The translations under genes were made by a program, and so were the position numbers. Below are positions 26,523 through 35,265 of a stretch of DNA of 64,000 bases, piece after piece. How positions within the stretch are numbered: position 1 is the stretch's first letter; every line of letters begins with the position of its first letter. The notes beneath the pieces are model-generated. The model saw only the letters and a list, made by a program, of their open reading frames with translations, was not told where the DNA came from and made no database searches. The DNA lies in assembly GCA_947259365.1 (NCBI GenBank), contig CAMYMC010000015.1:62001-126000 (forward strand), in the 5' to 3' direction. This stretch comes from an uncultured Acidimicrobiaceae bacterium. GTDB lineage: Bacteria > Actinomycetota > Acidimicrobiia > Spongiisociales > UBA5794.

Positions 26523-28289
26523 ATGCGGGTCTGCCTCGTCTCCCTCAACCGGTACCACCACGACAAGCGCGCCCGCGCCCTGGCGAGAAGCGTGAGGAGG
26601 GTCGGCCACGAGGTGAGCGTCGTCGCCTCAGGTTCGGGCGGGCCCGGCGAGGTCGACGGGATCGCGATCACCTACGTTCCGTCCCGGCATCCGGCAGGGT
26701 GGGGTCTCGCCGGCAAGGTCATGCGCCGAGCACAGCCGGCATGGGCGCGGCGGGTCGTCCACGCCGCCCGCCTCGCCCGGGCGGCAAGGGCCACCGGAGC
26801 CGAGCTGTTCTACCCGACGACGGCGGCCGCGGTGCCGGTGGCGACTGCGGCGGCGGCCGGCGCCGCACTCGTGGCGCGTCCGCCGCAGTGGTCGGACGCC
26901 GGCGACCGCGACCTCGTCCACGTCGCCCCCCATCGCCCCGGTGCCAGCGTGTCGCCGGGCGGAGCCGGCTTGCCCCTCGACGGCTTCCGGGTGCCCGCTG
27001 CCATCCCCGAGCCGGGCAGGCATCGCGGTCTACGGATTGCGCTGTGCTACCGCAAGACCGACTCCAACCCGGGGCGGTACCTCGAATCGGCCCTGCACCG
27101 GGCGGGGATCACGGTCGACCTCCGCACCGGCGGGCTCGACTGGGGGGAGCTCGCACCCGGAACCGACGCCGTCGTCTTCGTCGAAGGCCCGTATCCGGCC
27201 TTGGAGATCACAGGGCGCAAGCCCCGGGTCCCGGTTGCGATGTGGGTCCACCACGGCGACCACCACCTCATGACGAATCTCCGCCTCGTCGATCGGTACG
27301 GGGTGGACGCCGTCCTCCTCGCCCACAGCTGGCATCTCGCCCACCGGTTCGGCGTGCCGGTGCACCGGTTCCCGTTCGGGGTTCCCCCCGAGCTCGTCGA
27401 CGCCTCGATCCCGTTCGCGGCGCGGCGGCACGACGCAGCGATGGTCGGCGGGCAGCTGCGGCGCTCCGGAGGCACCTACGCCAGGCGCCAGCAGCTCGTC
27501 CACGACGTCGAGCAGGCCCTCGGCCCCGGCCGAGTCACGTTCGAGTCGGACGTCGACGCGGCGACGATGGCGGCGATCTACGCCGACGCCCGCATCGTGC
27601 TCAACGAGGGCGGCACCCGCCACTACCCGATCACGATGCGGGTGTTCGAAGCCGTCGGGTCCGGAGCGGTGCTGCTCACCGACGACCTCCCCGGTACCGA
27701 CGTCCTCTTCGCCCCCGGGGAGCACTACGTCGTCCTCGAGGACGACGTCGCATCCCAGGTGCAGCGGCTCCTCGCCGATCTCCCCGCGCTCGAGCGCGTC
27801 GCGTCCGCCGGGCACCGCCACGCCCTCGCCGCGCACACCTACGACCACCGGGTGGACCGACTCGTCGCGGTGCTCGCCGGCAGCGCTGCCACGACAGAGC
27901 GACCTCAGCCGCCGCGACGCAGCGCGATCGCAGCGCGCATCGATGCCGATGTCGAGGTGCAGCGGCTCACCGTGATCGGCGAGATCGGCCTGGAGGAAGA
28001 GCTGCCGACACGGGAGGTGTGGGACGTCGCCGACGTCGTCGAGCGTCTCGCCCCGAGGACGATGGAGGCCGTCGCCGTGTGCGACGCCGGCTCACCCCAT
28101 CTCGAACGGGCCGTGCGATCGGCGCGGCGCTACGTCTACGCCTCCGCCGACGTCGACGCCGTGCGATCGCTCGTGCTCGCCGTCCATCCGGGGGCCACGA
28201 TCGACGAGCTCGATGGGGTGCTCCGCGCCGACCTCGGTGCCGAGTCGTACCGGGCCAACGTCTCGGACTGGACGGCCACCCTGCCATGA
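26523..28289 (+). CDS. glycosyltransferase (GT-B, CgeB-like) with an extra C-terminal domain
   Basis: A 588-residue protein. It begins MRVCLVSLNRYHHDKRARALARSV, a GT-B N-terminal fold. A second Rossmann-like part has GLRIALCYRKTDSNPGRYLESALHRAGI, VPVAMWVHHGDHHLMTNLRLVDRYGVDAVLLAHSWHL, HDAAMVGGQLRRSGGTYARRQQLVHDVEQ and LNEGGTRHYPITMRVFEAVGSGAVLLTDDLPG. The last matches the donor-site glutamate region of CgeB-like enzymes. About 110 C-terminal residues (from RRSAIAARIDADVEVQRL) form a further domain I do not recognise. Its stop overlaps the start of the next gene by 4 bases (ATGA), so the two act in one operon. Confidence 0.8.
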   Translation: MRVCLVSLNRYHHDKRARALARSVRRVGHEVSVVASGSGGPGEVDGIAITYVPSRHPAGWGLAGKVMRRAQPAWARRVVHAARLARAARATGAELFYPTTAAAVPVATAAAAGAALVARPPQWSDAGDRDLVHVAPHRPGASVSPGGAGLPLDGFRVPAAIPEPGRHRGLRIALCYRKTDSNPGRYLESALHRAGITVDLRTGGLDWGELAPGTDAVVFVEGPYPALEITGRKPRVPVAMWVHHGDHHLMTNLRLVDRYGVDAVLLAHSWHLAHRFGVPVHRFPFGVPPELVDASIPFAARRHDAAMVGGQLRRSGGTYARRQQLVHDVEQALGPGRVTFESDVDAATMAAIYADARIVLNEGGTRHYPITMRVFEAVGSGAVLLTDDLPGTDVLFAPGEHYVVLEDDVASQVQRLLADLPALERVASAGHRHALAAHTYDHRVDRLVAVLAGSAATTERPQPPRRSAIAARIDADVEVQRLTVIGEIGLEEELPTREVWDVADVVERLAPRTMEAVAVCDAGSPHLERAVRSARRYVYASADVDAVRSLVLAVHPGATIDELDGVLRADLGAESYRANVSDWTATLP

Positions 28290-30928
28290 CCCGACCCGAC
28301 ATCGTGTGGTTCGCACCGGCCGAGAACGACCATCGCGGCCTCGAGCAGCTTCCCTTGCGGCCGGTGCCGTCGGTCACCGTCGTCGTCCCGGTCTACAACC
28401 GGGTCCTCGAGCTGGAACGCACCCTCGCCGGGCTGGTCGCCCAGGATCACGATGGGGAGATGACCGTCGTCGTTGCCGACGACGGCTCCGACGAGGACGT
28501 CGCCGAAGTGGCGGCAGCCTTCGAAGCCAAGCTCGACGTGACGCTGGTGCGCCGGGAGCACGACGGCTACGGCGCCGGCCAGGCCCGCAACCTCGGCGCC
28601 GCCCACGCCGCCGACGAGGTGCTCGTGTTCGTCGACGCCGACTGCATCCCGGCACCGGACCTCGTCCGCCGCCACCTCGGCTGGCATCGCCGGGCCGACA
28701 ACGTCGTCGTCATCGGGTCCCGACTCCACATCGACGAACGCGGGATCGAGCCGGGCGAGATCGAAGCCGGCACCGCGTCGCTCGCCGCCCGTACCGTCGA
28801 CCGCCACGGCGGAGACGGGGACTCCGGCGCCCCCGACGACTTCCGCAGGCGGTTCTACCGGCGCACCGCGGGTCTCCGGCTCGGCGACGAAGCCTTCCGG
28901 GCGCTCGTGTCGAGCAACTTCTCAGTCCGACGCGACCGCTTCCTCGACGCCGGCGGCTTCTCGGAGGACTTCACGCGATGGGGCGGCGAGGACACGGAAC
29001 TCGGGTGGCGGCTCTTCAACGCCGGGCTCGTGTTCGTCCCCGACAACGCCGCCGTCGTCCACCACCAGGCTCACGCCGACGAGGGTGCGGGCACCGGGTG
29101 GCGGTCCGCGGCGCGCCGGCGCAATGCCGGGCTCATCGCGTCGAAGATCCCCCACCGCTTCTACCGCGAGCCGAGGCGTGGCTTCATCTACGAGGTCCCC
29201 AAGGTCTCGTGGGTGGTCACGCCGGTTGCCGGGATCCGCATCGAGGAGCTGTGGGACCAACTGCTCCGTCAGAGCCACACCGATTTCGAGCTCGTCGTCC
29301 CCACCCACGCCGCCGACGAGACACTCGAGCGGTTCTTCGAGCTCGCCGCGGGTGATCCCCGGGTCACCGCCGCCCGGGGCGCCACGGAGGGCGAGGCGTT
29401 CGCGGCCGCGATCACCGCTGCGAGGGGTGAGTACCTCGCCATCCTCCACGGGTGGGCCGCGGTCGACCACCGTCTCCTCGGGCGGGCCGTCCGCCGCCTC
29501 GACCGGAGACCGCGGGCGGGCATCGTCCGTTGCGGGTACCAGATCCGCACCCCCGACGGGCCGGTCCGCCACCTCCACCAGCCGGACGTCGTCGCCGTGG
29601 ACGCAGCCTGGAACACGGATGCCCCCGTGTTCGCCCTCACCCGGACGAGGGATTGGGCGATGCTCCGTCGGGGGACGTCCGAGCCGCACACGTGGTGGCG
29701 GTCCCTGGAGCAGGCGGTGAGGAAGGAGTGGCTCCCGGATGCGCTCGTGGCGCTGCCGTCGGCGGCGAAGGGCGATCGGCCACCGGAACGGGTGCCGGCG
29801 GTGACCGGCGATCGGACGCTCCTCTACGAAGACGTGCTGCGCGGCGGGCCACGCGACGCCGCGGCCGCCTTGGCGCGGTTCGCCACGAGCAGGATCCGCC
29901 GCCGGCCCTACCGCGCAGGCGGCGTGGCCTGGGAGACGGCTCCGCCACCGCAACCGACGGCGGACCGGCCGAAGGTGAGCTACGTGGGCTGGGTGGGCAA
30001 GGAGAACATGGGCGACGAGGCGATGCTGGAGGGGGTGCGCGCCCTCATGCCGTGGGCCGACATCGCACCCGACATCGAGCACCCGAGCGCCCTCATGCTC
30101 GGTGGGGGAACGCTCATCAACCGCAGGCTGTACCTCGACTGGCTCCAGCGGAGGGACAGCCCGAGGCGCGAGCGCGTCACCTTCGGCACCGGGGTCGCCG
30201 ACCCGGTGTTCTGGGGAGGCGCCGAGGCGCCGGACGACTGGGTCGACTTCCTCGAGACATGCGGCTTCGTCGGGCTCCGCGGACCCCGGTCTTTGGAGAC
30301 GCTGCGCGAGTGGGGCTACCGAGGAGAGGCGGCCGTCGTCGGGGACGTCGCGCTGGCGGTGGCACCACCGGCGGATGTCGACCGCGTCCCCGGCCGGATC
30401 GTCGTCAGCCCCGCATGGACCGCCGGCGAGCTGTGGGGAGGCGACGATCGGGCCGTGTTCGATGCGATGGCCGCCGTGGTTCGCCGGGCGCGCGCCGAGG
30501 ATCGGGACGTGTCGTTCCTGTCGTGCTTCCCCGGTGACGACCGGCACATCTTCGAGATGATGCGCGCCGCCGGGCAACCGGAAGCAGCCTACGTCGCCGG
30601 CTACGACGACGTCGCCGCGGCGCTGCGGCTGCTGGCCTCAGCCGACCTCGTCGTCGCCGAGAGGCTGCACGCCGCCGTTCTCGCGGCCGGCTGTGGCACT
30701 CCGTTCGTCGCCGTCGAGTACCGGCCGAAGGTGCGGGACTTCGCCGCTTCGTTGGGGCTCGAGCGCCTCGTGATCCGAAGCGACGCGGTTTCGGCGGACG
30801 CGCTCGGGGCCCTGATGCACGAGGTCGCCGGGGAGGCGGTCGCGGCCGAGATCACCGCCTCCGTCCGTGAGCTGCGAACCCGACTCGAAGCCGCCGCAGA
30901 GGCGGTTCGGTCACTGCTCACCGTCTGA
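28286..30928 (+). CDS. fusion: GT2 glycosyltransferase, second GT2-like domain and polysaccharide pyruvyl transferase
   Basis: An 880-residue three-part protein. Residues of about 28-300 are a GT2 (GT-A) enzyme: VTVVVPVYNRVLELERTLAGL, the VVVADDGSDED motif, FVDADCIPAPD as the metal-binding DXD-type site, and the GGFSEDFTRWGGEDTELGWRL acceptor loop. Residues of about 310-500 resemble a second, shortened GT2 domain (WVVTPVAGIRIEELWDQLLRQSHTDFELV, ARGEYLAILHGWAAVDHRLL) that lacks a clear DXD. Residues of about 555-880 are a polysaccharide pyruvyl transferase: GWVGKENMGDEAMLEGVRAL, LMLGGGTLINRRLY, LRGPRSLETLREWG and LVVAERLHAAVLAAGCGTPFVAVEYRPKVRDFA. Glycosylation plus pyruvylation in one chain is unusual. 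SLH modules are known to bind pyruvylated wall glycans, which fits the SLH-like proteins encoded next. Confidence 0.85.
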   Translation: MTRPDIVWFAPAENDHRGLEQLPLRPVPSVTVVVPVYNRVLELERTLAGLVAQDHDGEMTVVVADDGSDEDVAEVAAAFEAKLDVTLVRREHDGYGAGQARNLGAAHAADEVLVFVDADCIPAPDLVRRHLGWHRRADNVVVIGSRLHIDERGIEPGEIEAGTASLAARTVDRHGGDGDSGAPDDFRRRFYRRTAGLRLGDEAFRALVSSNFSVRRDRFLDAGGFSEDFTRWGGEDTELGWRLFNAGLVFVPDNAAVVHHQAHADEGAGTGWRSAARRRNAGLIASKIPHRFYREPRRGFIYEVPKVSWVVTPVAGIRIEELWDQLLRQSHTDFELVVPTHAADETLERFFELAAGDPRVTAARGATEGEAFAAAITAARGEYLAILHGWAAVDHRLLGRAVRRLDRRPRAGIVRCGYQIRTPDGPVRHLHQPDVVAVDAAWNTDAPVFALTRTRDWAMLRRGTSEPHTWWRSLEQAVRKEWLPDALVALPSAAKGDRPPERVPAVTGDRTLLYEDVLRGGPRDAAAALARFATSRIRRRPYRAGGVAWETAPPPQPTADRPKVSYVGWVGKENMGDEAMLEGVRALMPWADIAPDIEHPSALMLGGGTLINRRLYLDWLQRRDSPRRERVTFGTGVADPVFWGGAEAPDDWVDFLETCGFVGLRGPRSLETLREWGYRGEAAVVGDVALAVAPPADVDRVPGRIVVSPAWTAGELWGGDDRAVFDAMAAVVRRARAEDRDVSFLSCFPGDDRHIFEMMRAAGQPEAAYVAGYDDVAAALRLLASADLVVAERLHAAVLAAGCGTPFVAVEYRPKVRDFAASLGLERLVIRSDAVSADALGALMHEVAGEAVAAEITASVRELRTRLEAAAEAVRSLLTV

Positions 30929-30976
30929 TCCCGGACCGGGTCCATGCCCGGGCCGAACGCCCTCCCCAAACACGTC

Positions 30977-31004
30977 TCAAGGCCCATTGGCATGACGCCG
31001 ATCC
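30977..31004 (+). promoter_or_regulatory. FliA/WhiG-type promoter of the M15 wall protein
   Basis: TCAAG (30977-30981), 15 bases, then GCCGAT (30997-31002), the same spacing as before the M23 and SpoIID genes. Predicted transcription start is about 31009-31012, at the tandem ATGs 31011/31014. Confidence 0.6.
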
Positions 31005-31094
31005 TTGCTCATGATGGAGCTGCGCCGTCGCCCGCGGAGACCGGCGCCGGCAACTCCATCCAGAGCAACGGCGCACGGTGAAAGGACGCTCCGC

Positions 31095-33212
31095 GTGACC
31101 AGCGCAGAAGCGCAGAGACCACGCCGGCGGACGATCGCGGCAACCGTCCTCGCGCTCTGCGCCGCGCTCACCGTTGCCACCCCCACCGCCGGCGCCAACA
31201 CCGCCCAGGACGGCGCGACGCCCACGTTCACCGAGTCCTCGGGATGCGGGTACCCGTCGACCTCCAAGCCGCAGGCGTCCCGAAAGGGGTGGCTGCCCGA
31301 TTCCGAGCCCGTCCGGGGGCCGGCGGGCGACTTCTTCGGCAGGACGATCGGCTCGATCCGCAGCCAGCTCGTCTGGTGGGATGTCCCGATGAGCAACGGG
31401 GAGCGGATCAAGGTCCACCAGCGAGCGCTGCCCGCATTCGAGCTCGTTGCCGCGAACCTCGCCTCCGAAGAGGCGGCAGGCCGCTACTACGGCGTCCGCT
31501 CCATCGACACCTACGGATTCGCCGCCCGGACGATCTCGAATCGCTACAGCCTGTCGTACCACGCCCTGGGCACCGCGGTGGACATCAACGCCCGCAACAA
31601 CCCGCTGCGCAGGGACAACGTGCTCATCACGAACATGCCCCAGTGGTTCGTCGACGCTTGGGTCGACGCCGGCTTCTGCTGGGGCGGGTACTGGAACGAC
31701 TCGAAGGACACGATGCATTTCGCCTGGATGGGCCCGGAGCGGACGCCCGGCTACGGCGCCATCCCGCCGGACCAGCCGGTCAGCTCCGCGCCTGCGGGGT
31801 TCACCTTCGAGGTGCAGAACACGTCGACGCCGTTCGGCGACCCCGGCCCCGGTTCCCGGTACGCGATCGCCGAGGCGAGCGGCGACGGAGCCGTCGACGT
31901 CGTCCAGGTCACCCAGAACCCGTGGGGGGCGATCGTCGACTACTCGCGGGCCGGCGACCGCCACGCCTGGTGCAGCGTGCGCCGGGATCATGCCGCCGGC
32001 GCCAGCCTCGCCGGCAAGACGGTGCTCTTCGGCGACCACCACCGCACCGGGAGGAACGACCTCTGGCTCGTCGGGGACGAAGGGGGACTCGTCACAGCGA
32101 CGATCTACTCGAAAGCGGACGACTTCTCCACGAGCGTCTCGTACGTGACCGACCTCGCCGCCGCCCCCGGGGACGTCTACCTCGTCGGAGACCACAACGG
32201 CGACCGGATCGCCGACCTGTTCGTCGTCCGTACCGGACCGGCGACATCACTCGACGTGCGCCTCGGCCCCGACTTTGCCTCCGGGCCGGCGACGTCGGCC
32301 ACCGGGCTCGGCGAAACAACGCCCCACGGGTGGGGCTTCACGCTCGCCGATCGCGACCTCGACGGCGTGTCCGACCTCCATGCCCTCGAACACGGCGACT
32401 CGGCCCGGCTCCACATCCTGCTCGCCGCCTCGGGGTACTCGGCAGTCGCCGAGAGCCACGACGTCGGCGACCTGGGTCCGCTCGCCGCAATGGGCTTCGC
32501 TGATTTCGACGGCGAGGGGCGCCCCGACCTCCAGGTCCTCGATGCCGGCGGCACGATGAGAGCCTTCCTCGGGAACCAGCCGGTGTACGCAGACCTCGAC
32601 GGCTGGTTCGTCGCCCCCAGCTGGTCTTGCTCGTCCGACGCCGAGCCGTACGGTCACGACGGGACGTTCCGCGACGACGACGGCAACGTGCACGAGGCGG
32701 ACATCGAGGCGATCGCCGCTCGTGGCATCACGATGGGATGCAACCCGCCGTACGGCGACGAGTATTGCCCGGACCGCGCGGTGACCCGCGGCGAGATGGC
32801 GGCGTTCGTCATCCGCCTCCTCGGCAGACCCGGCGAGGGCGCCACCGATCACTTCATCGACGACGCCGAGTCGATCTTCCAGGGCGACATCAACAGGCTG
32901 GCGTCGGCCGGGATCGCCAGAGGCTGCAACCCGCCCGACAACGACCGCTACTGCCCCGACCGGGTCATGACCCGGTCGGAACTCGCCGCGATGCTCGTGC
33001 GGGCGCTCGGGCTCACCGAAGCCGGGGATGGCGATCGATTCGTCGACGACGACGGGTCCGTGTTCGAACAGGACATCGAGAGGCTGGCCTTTGCGGGTGT
33101 CACCCGGGGCTGCAACCCGCCGCTCAACGACCGGTTCTGCCCCTCGGCATCGGTCATGCGCGACGAGATGGCGTCCTTCCTCGAGCGGGCGGCCGGCCTC
33201 CTCGACGGGTGA
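31095..33212 (+). CDS. secreted M15 peptidase-like protein with VCBS-type region and three Cys-type SLH-like repeats
   Basis: A 705-residue exported protein. GTG 31095 is preceded by AAAGGA at 8 bases and gives a standard signal peptide (RRRTIAATVLALCAALTVATPTAGA). In-frame ATGs at 31011/31014 next to the promoter would give a longer Arg-rich leader and remain possible. The N-terminal domain matches M15-type D-Ala-D-Ala carboxypeptidases, with zinc ligands in YHALGTAVDIN and the DTMHFAW motif. A middle region has FG-GAP/VCBS-like elements (DHNGDRIADLFVV, DRDLDGVSDLHAL, DFDGEGRPDLQVL), probably a beta-propeller. Three repeats close the protein (about 32658-33209) with GCNPPYGDEYCP, GCNPPDNDRYCP and GCNPPLNDRFCP. 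Wall anchoring and peptide trimming are inferred. Confidence 0.85.
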   Translation: MTSAEAQRPRRRTIAATVLALCAALTVATPTAGANTAQDGATPTFTESSGCGYPSTSKPQASRKGWLPDSEPVRGPAGDFFGRTIGSIRSQLVWWDVPMSNGERIKVHQRALPAFELVAANLASEEAAGRYYGVRSIDTYGFAARTISNRYSLSYHALGTAVDINARNNPLRRDNVLITNMPQWFVDAWVDAGFCWGGYWNDSKDTMHFAWMGPERTPGYGAIPPDQPVSSAPAGFTFEVQNTSTPFGDPGPGSRYAIAEASGDGAVDVVQVTQNPWGAIVDYSRAGDRHAWCSVRRDHAAGASLAGKTVLFGDHHRTGRNDLWLVGDEGGLVTATIYSKADDFSTSVSYVTDLAAAPGDVYLVGDHNGDRIADLFVVRTGPATSLDVRLGPDFASGPATSATGLGETTPHGWGFTLADRDLDGVSDLHALEHGDSARLHILLAASGYSAVAESHDVGDLGPLAAMGFADFDGEGRPDLQVLDAGGTMRAFLGNQPVYADLDGWFVAPSWSCSSDAEPYGHDGTFRDDDGNVHEADIEAIAARGITMGCNPPYGDEYCPDRAVTRGEMAAFVIRLLGRPGEGATDHFIDDAESIFQGDINRLASAGIARGCNPPDNDRYCPDRVMTRSELAAMLVRALGLTEAGDGDRFVDDDGSVFEQDIERLAFAGVTRGCNPPLNDRFCPSASVMRDEMASFLERAAGLLDG

Positions 33213-33252
33213 GCGAACGACCCGAACCCGGTCATTGACTCCTGATAGCCCG

Positions 33253-33280
33253 TCAAGTGGGCGAAGATGGCTGCCGATGT
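33253..33280 (+). promoter_or_regulatory. FliA/WhiG-type promoter of the SpoIID-domain protein
   Basis: TCAAG (33253-33257), 15 bases, then GCCGAT (33273-33278). This is the third copy of the motif with identical spacing. An in-frame ATG at 33277 overlaps the -10 element, so the ATG at 33289, 10 bases downstream, is the likely start. Confidence 0.6.
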
Positions 33281-33288
33281 ACCTGGGC

Positions 33289-35229
33289 ATGAAGGGGATG
33301 CTCGGCGCAGTCCGCCGCCGGACCGCCGCAATGCTCGCCACGGCGACACTCGCCGGCACCTTCGTCGTCGGTGCCGCGCCGTTCGCCGCCGCCCAGCAGG
33401 AGGACGTCGTCGTGTTCGAGGGCTCCGGCTGGGGCCATGGCGTCGGACTGAGCCAGTACGGGGCGTACGGCATGGCGAAGGTCGACGGCTCCACCGCCGA
33501 GGAGATCCTCGCCCAGTACTACCAGGGCGTGTCGCTCACCACGCTCGACGCGGTCGGGGACCCCGTCGGGCCGCTGTGGGTCAACCTCGAGACCGATGTG
33601 ACCGCGATCACCCTGATCGCGAGGAAGGTGGGCTACGCAACCCCGCCCGGTCCGACGGCCGCGCTCACCGCGACCAGGGACGGCGAGGCTCGCGAGCTCG
33701 CCGTCGACGACCGGCTCGCCATCACCTGGATCGAGGACACCGCGACCTGCGACGTCGTCCACGAGAACCCCGGCGGAGGGGTCGTGGCGGACCTCGGACC
33801 GGGCTCGTGCGACATCGACCTCGCCTGGGACGGCGATGCCGACCAGCCGACTCGGAAGGTGGAGATCGCCGGCTGCACCCTCGCCGATTGGAACGCGTCT
33901 CCGTCCACCGACCGGCCCTGTCAGTACGGCAGGGGCTCGATCGTCGTGCGGGCTCCGGGGCCGCCCGGCGCCGACCCGCCGCCGACGGGTCCGGTCGACG
34001 TCTCCCTCGTCATCGACCTCGAGGACTACGTCCTCGGCATCTCCGAGATGCCGTACTACTGGGGCACCGCGACCAACGCCGGCGCGGAGGCGCTCCGGGC
34101 CCAGGCCATTGCGGCCCGTTCCTACGCACGCGCCAAGCAGCTCGCCCGTCCCGAGCCGGGGAACAACGCTTGCCGGGCGTGGTGTCACATCCGCGACACC
34201 GCCGTCGACCAGCGCTACGTCGGCTGGGGCCACGGCTGGGACGAGTGGATCGACGCCGTCGAGGTCACGGCCGGGATCGTGATGACCCATCCGGGGACAC
34301 CGGAGAGCCAGCAGGGCATCGTTGCCGGCTTCTACTCCAGTTCCTCCGGCGGCGCCACCGAGAACAACAGCGACGTGTGGCCGGGGACCCAGCTCCCCTA
34401 TCTCATCAGCGTCGACGACCACTGGGCGTTGCTCCCCGAAGTGGCGAACGGCAACGGGTCGTGGAGCGTCACGGTGACGGCGGGATCGGTGGCATCTGCG
34501 CTCGGGCTCGATTCGCTGACGTCGGCCAGGGTCATCGACCGCTACCCGTCGCAGAGCGCCAAGACCGTCGAATTCACCGGCACCGCCGCGAGCGTCACAA
34601 CGGTCGTCACAAGAAGCGGCGACTGGGTCAAGTCGACGTTCGGCCTGAAGTCCCGGTACTTCGACGTCTCATTCGGCGCTCCTCCCCCGTACATCGACAT
34701 CGACGCGACGATCCACAAGCCCGACATCGAGTACCTCGCCGCCCGCGGGGTCACCCTCCCCTGCGACGCCGGTCCCGACCGGTACTGCCCCGACGATTTC
34801 ATGGAGCGCGAGGACATGGCGGCGTTCATGGCGCGCGCCCTCGACCTCCCCGCCGTGTCCGAGGACTACTTCGTCGACGACAACGGGCTCACCCACGAGG
34901 GAGCGATCAACAGCATCGGCGCCCGGAAGATCACCCGGGGCTGCAACCCACCGGTCAACGACCGCTACTGCCCCGCATCGTCGGTGACCCGAGGGCAGAT
35001 GGCCGCGTTCCTGGTACGGGCGTTCGCGCTCTCCGCCGGCCTGAGCACCGACCGGTTCGTCGACGACGATTCCTCGATCTTCGAAAACGACATCGACCGC
35101 ATCGCCGCTGCAGGCGTGACCCTCGGCTGCAACCCGCCGGCGAACGACCGTTACTGCCCGGATCGGTTCGTGACCCGCGCCGAGATGGCGTCGTTCCTCG
35201 CCAGGGCGCTGCGGGACCTCGGCGGCTGA
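33289..35229 (+). CDS. secreted SpoIID/LytB-domain protein with three Cys-type SLH-like repeats
   Basis: A 646-residue exported protein. A signal peptide (RRRTAAMLATATLAGTFVVGAAPFAAA) is followed by a SpoIID/LytB-type domain: FEGSGWGHGVGLSQYGAYGMA, VSLVIDLEDYVLGISEMPYYW, AEALRAQAIAARSYARAKQ and FYSSSSGGATENNSDVWPG. SpoIID enzymes are lytic transglycosylases acting on glycan strands. Three C-terminal repeats follow (about 34686-35226): the first is variant (PCDAGPDRYCP), the other two have GCNPPVNDRYCP and GCNPPANDRYCP with VTRGQMAAFLVRAF and VTRAEMASFLARAL. The start is set by the promoter overlap. It completes a set of three wall enzymes with the same anchor and promoter type. Confidence 0.88.
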   Translation: MKGMLGAVRRRTAAMLATATLAGTFVVGAAPFAAAQQEDVVVFEGSGWGHGVGLSQYGAYGMAKVDGSTAEEILAQYYQGVSLTTLDAVGDPVGPLWVNLETDVTAITLIARKVGYATPPGPTAALTATRDGEARELAVDDRLAITWIEDTATCDVVHENPGGGVVADLGPGSCDIDLAWDGDADQPTRKVEIAGCTLADWNASPSTDRPCQYGRGSIVVRAPGPPGADPPPTGPVDVSLVIDLEDYVLGISEMPYYWGTATNAGAEALRAQAIAARSYARAKQLARPEPGNNACRAWCHIRDTAVDQRYVGWGHGWDEWIDAVEVTAGIVMTHPGTPESQQGIVAGFYSSSSGGATENNSDVWPGTQLPYLISVDDHWALLPEVANGNGSWSVTVTAGSVASALGLDSLTSARVIDRYPSQSAKTVEFTGTAASVTTVVTRSGDWVKSTFGLKSRYFDVSFGAPPPYIDIDATIHKPDIEYLAARGVTLPCDAGPDRYCPDDFMEREDMAAFMARALDLPAVSEDYFVDDNGLTHEGAINSIGARKITRGCNPPVNDRYCPASSVTRGQMAAFLVRAFALSAGLSTDRFVDDDSSIFENDIDRIAAAGVTLGCNPPANDRYCPDRFVTRAEMASFLARALRDLGG

Positions 35230-35233
35230 GCGG

Positions 35234-35239
35234 TACACT
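35234..35239 (+). promoter_or_regulatory. candidate -10 box for the UDP-sugar dehydrogenase gene
   Basis: TACACT lies 5 bases after the SpoIID-gene stop and 26 bases before ATG 35266. No good -35 is visible. Confidence 0.35.
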
Positions 35240-35265
35240 CCCCCCGGCTTCTCCCTGAGCATCAC

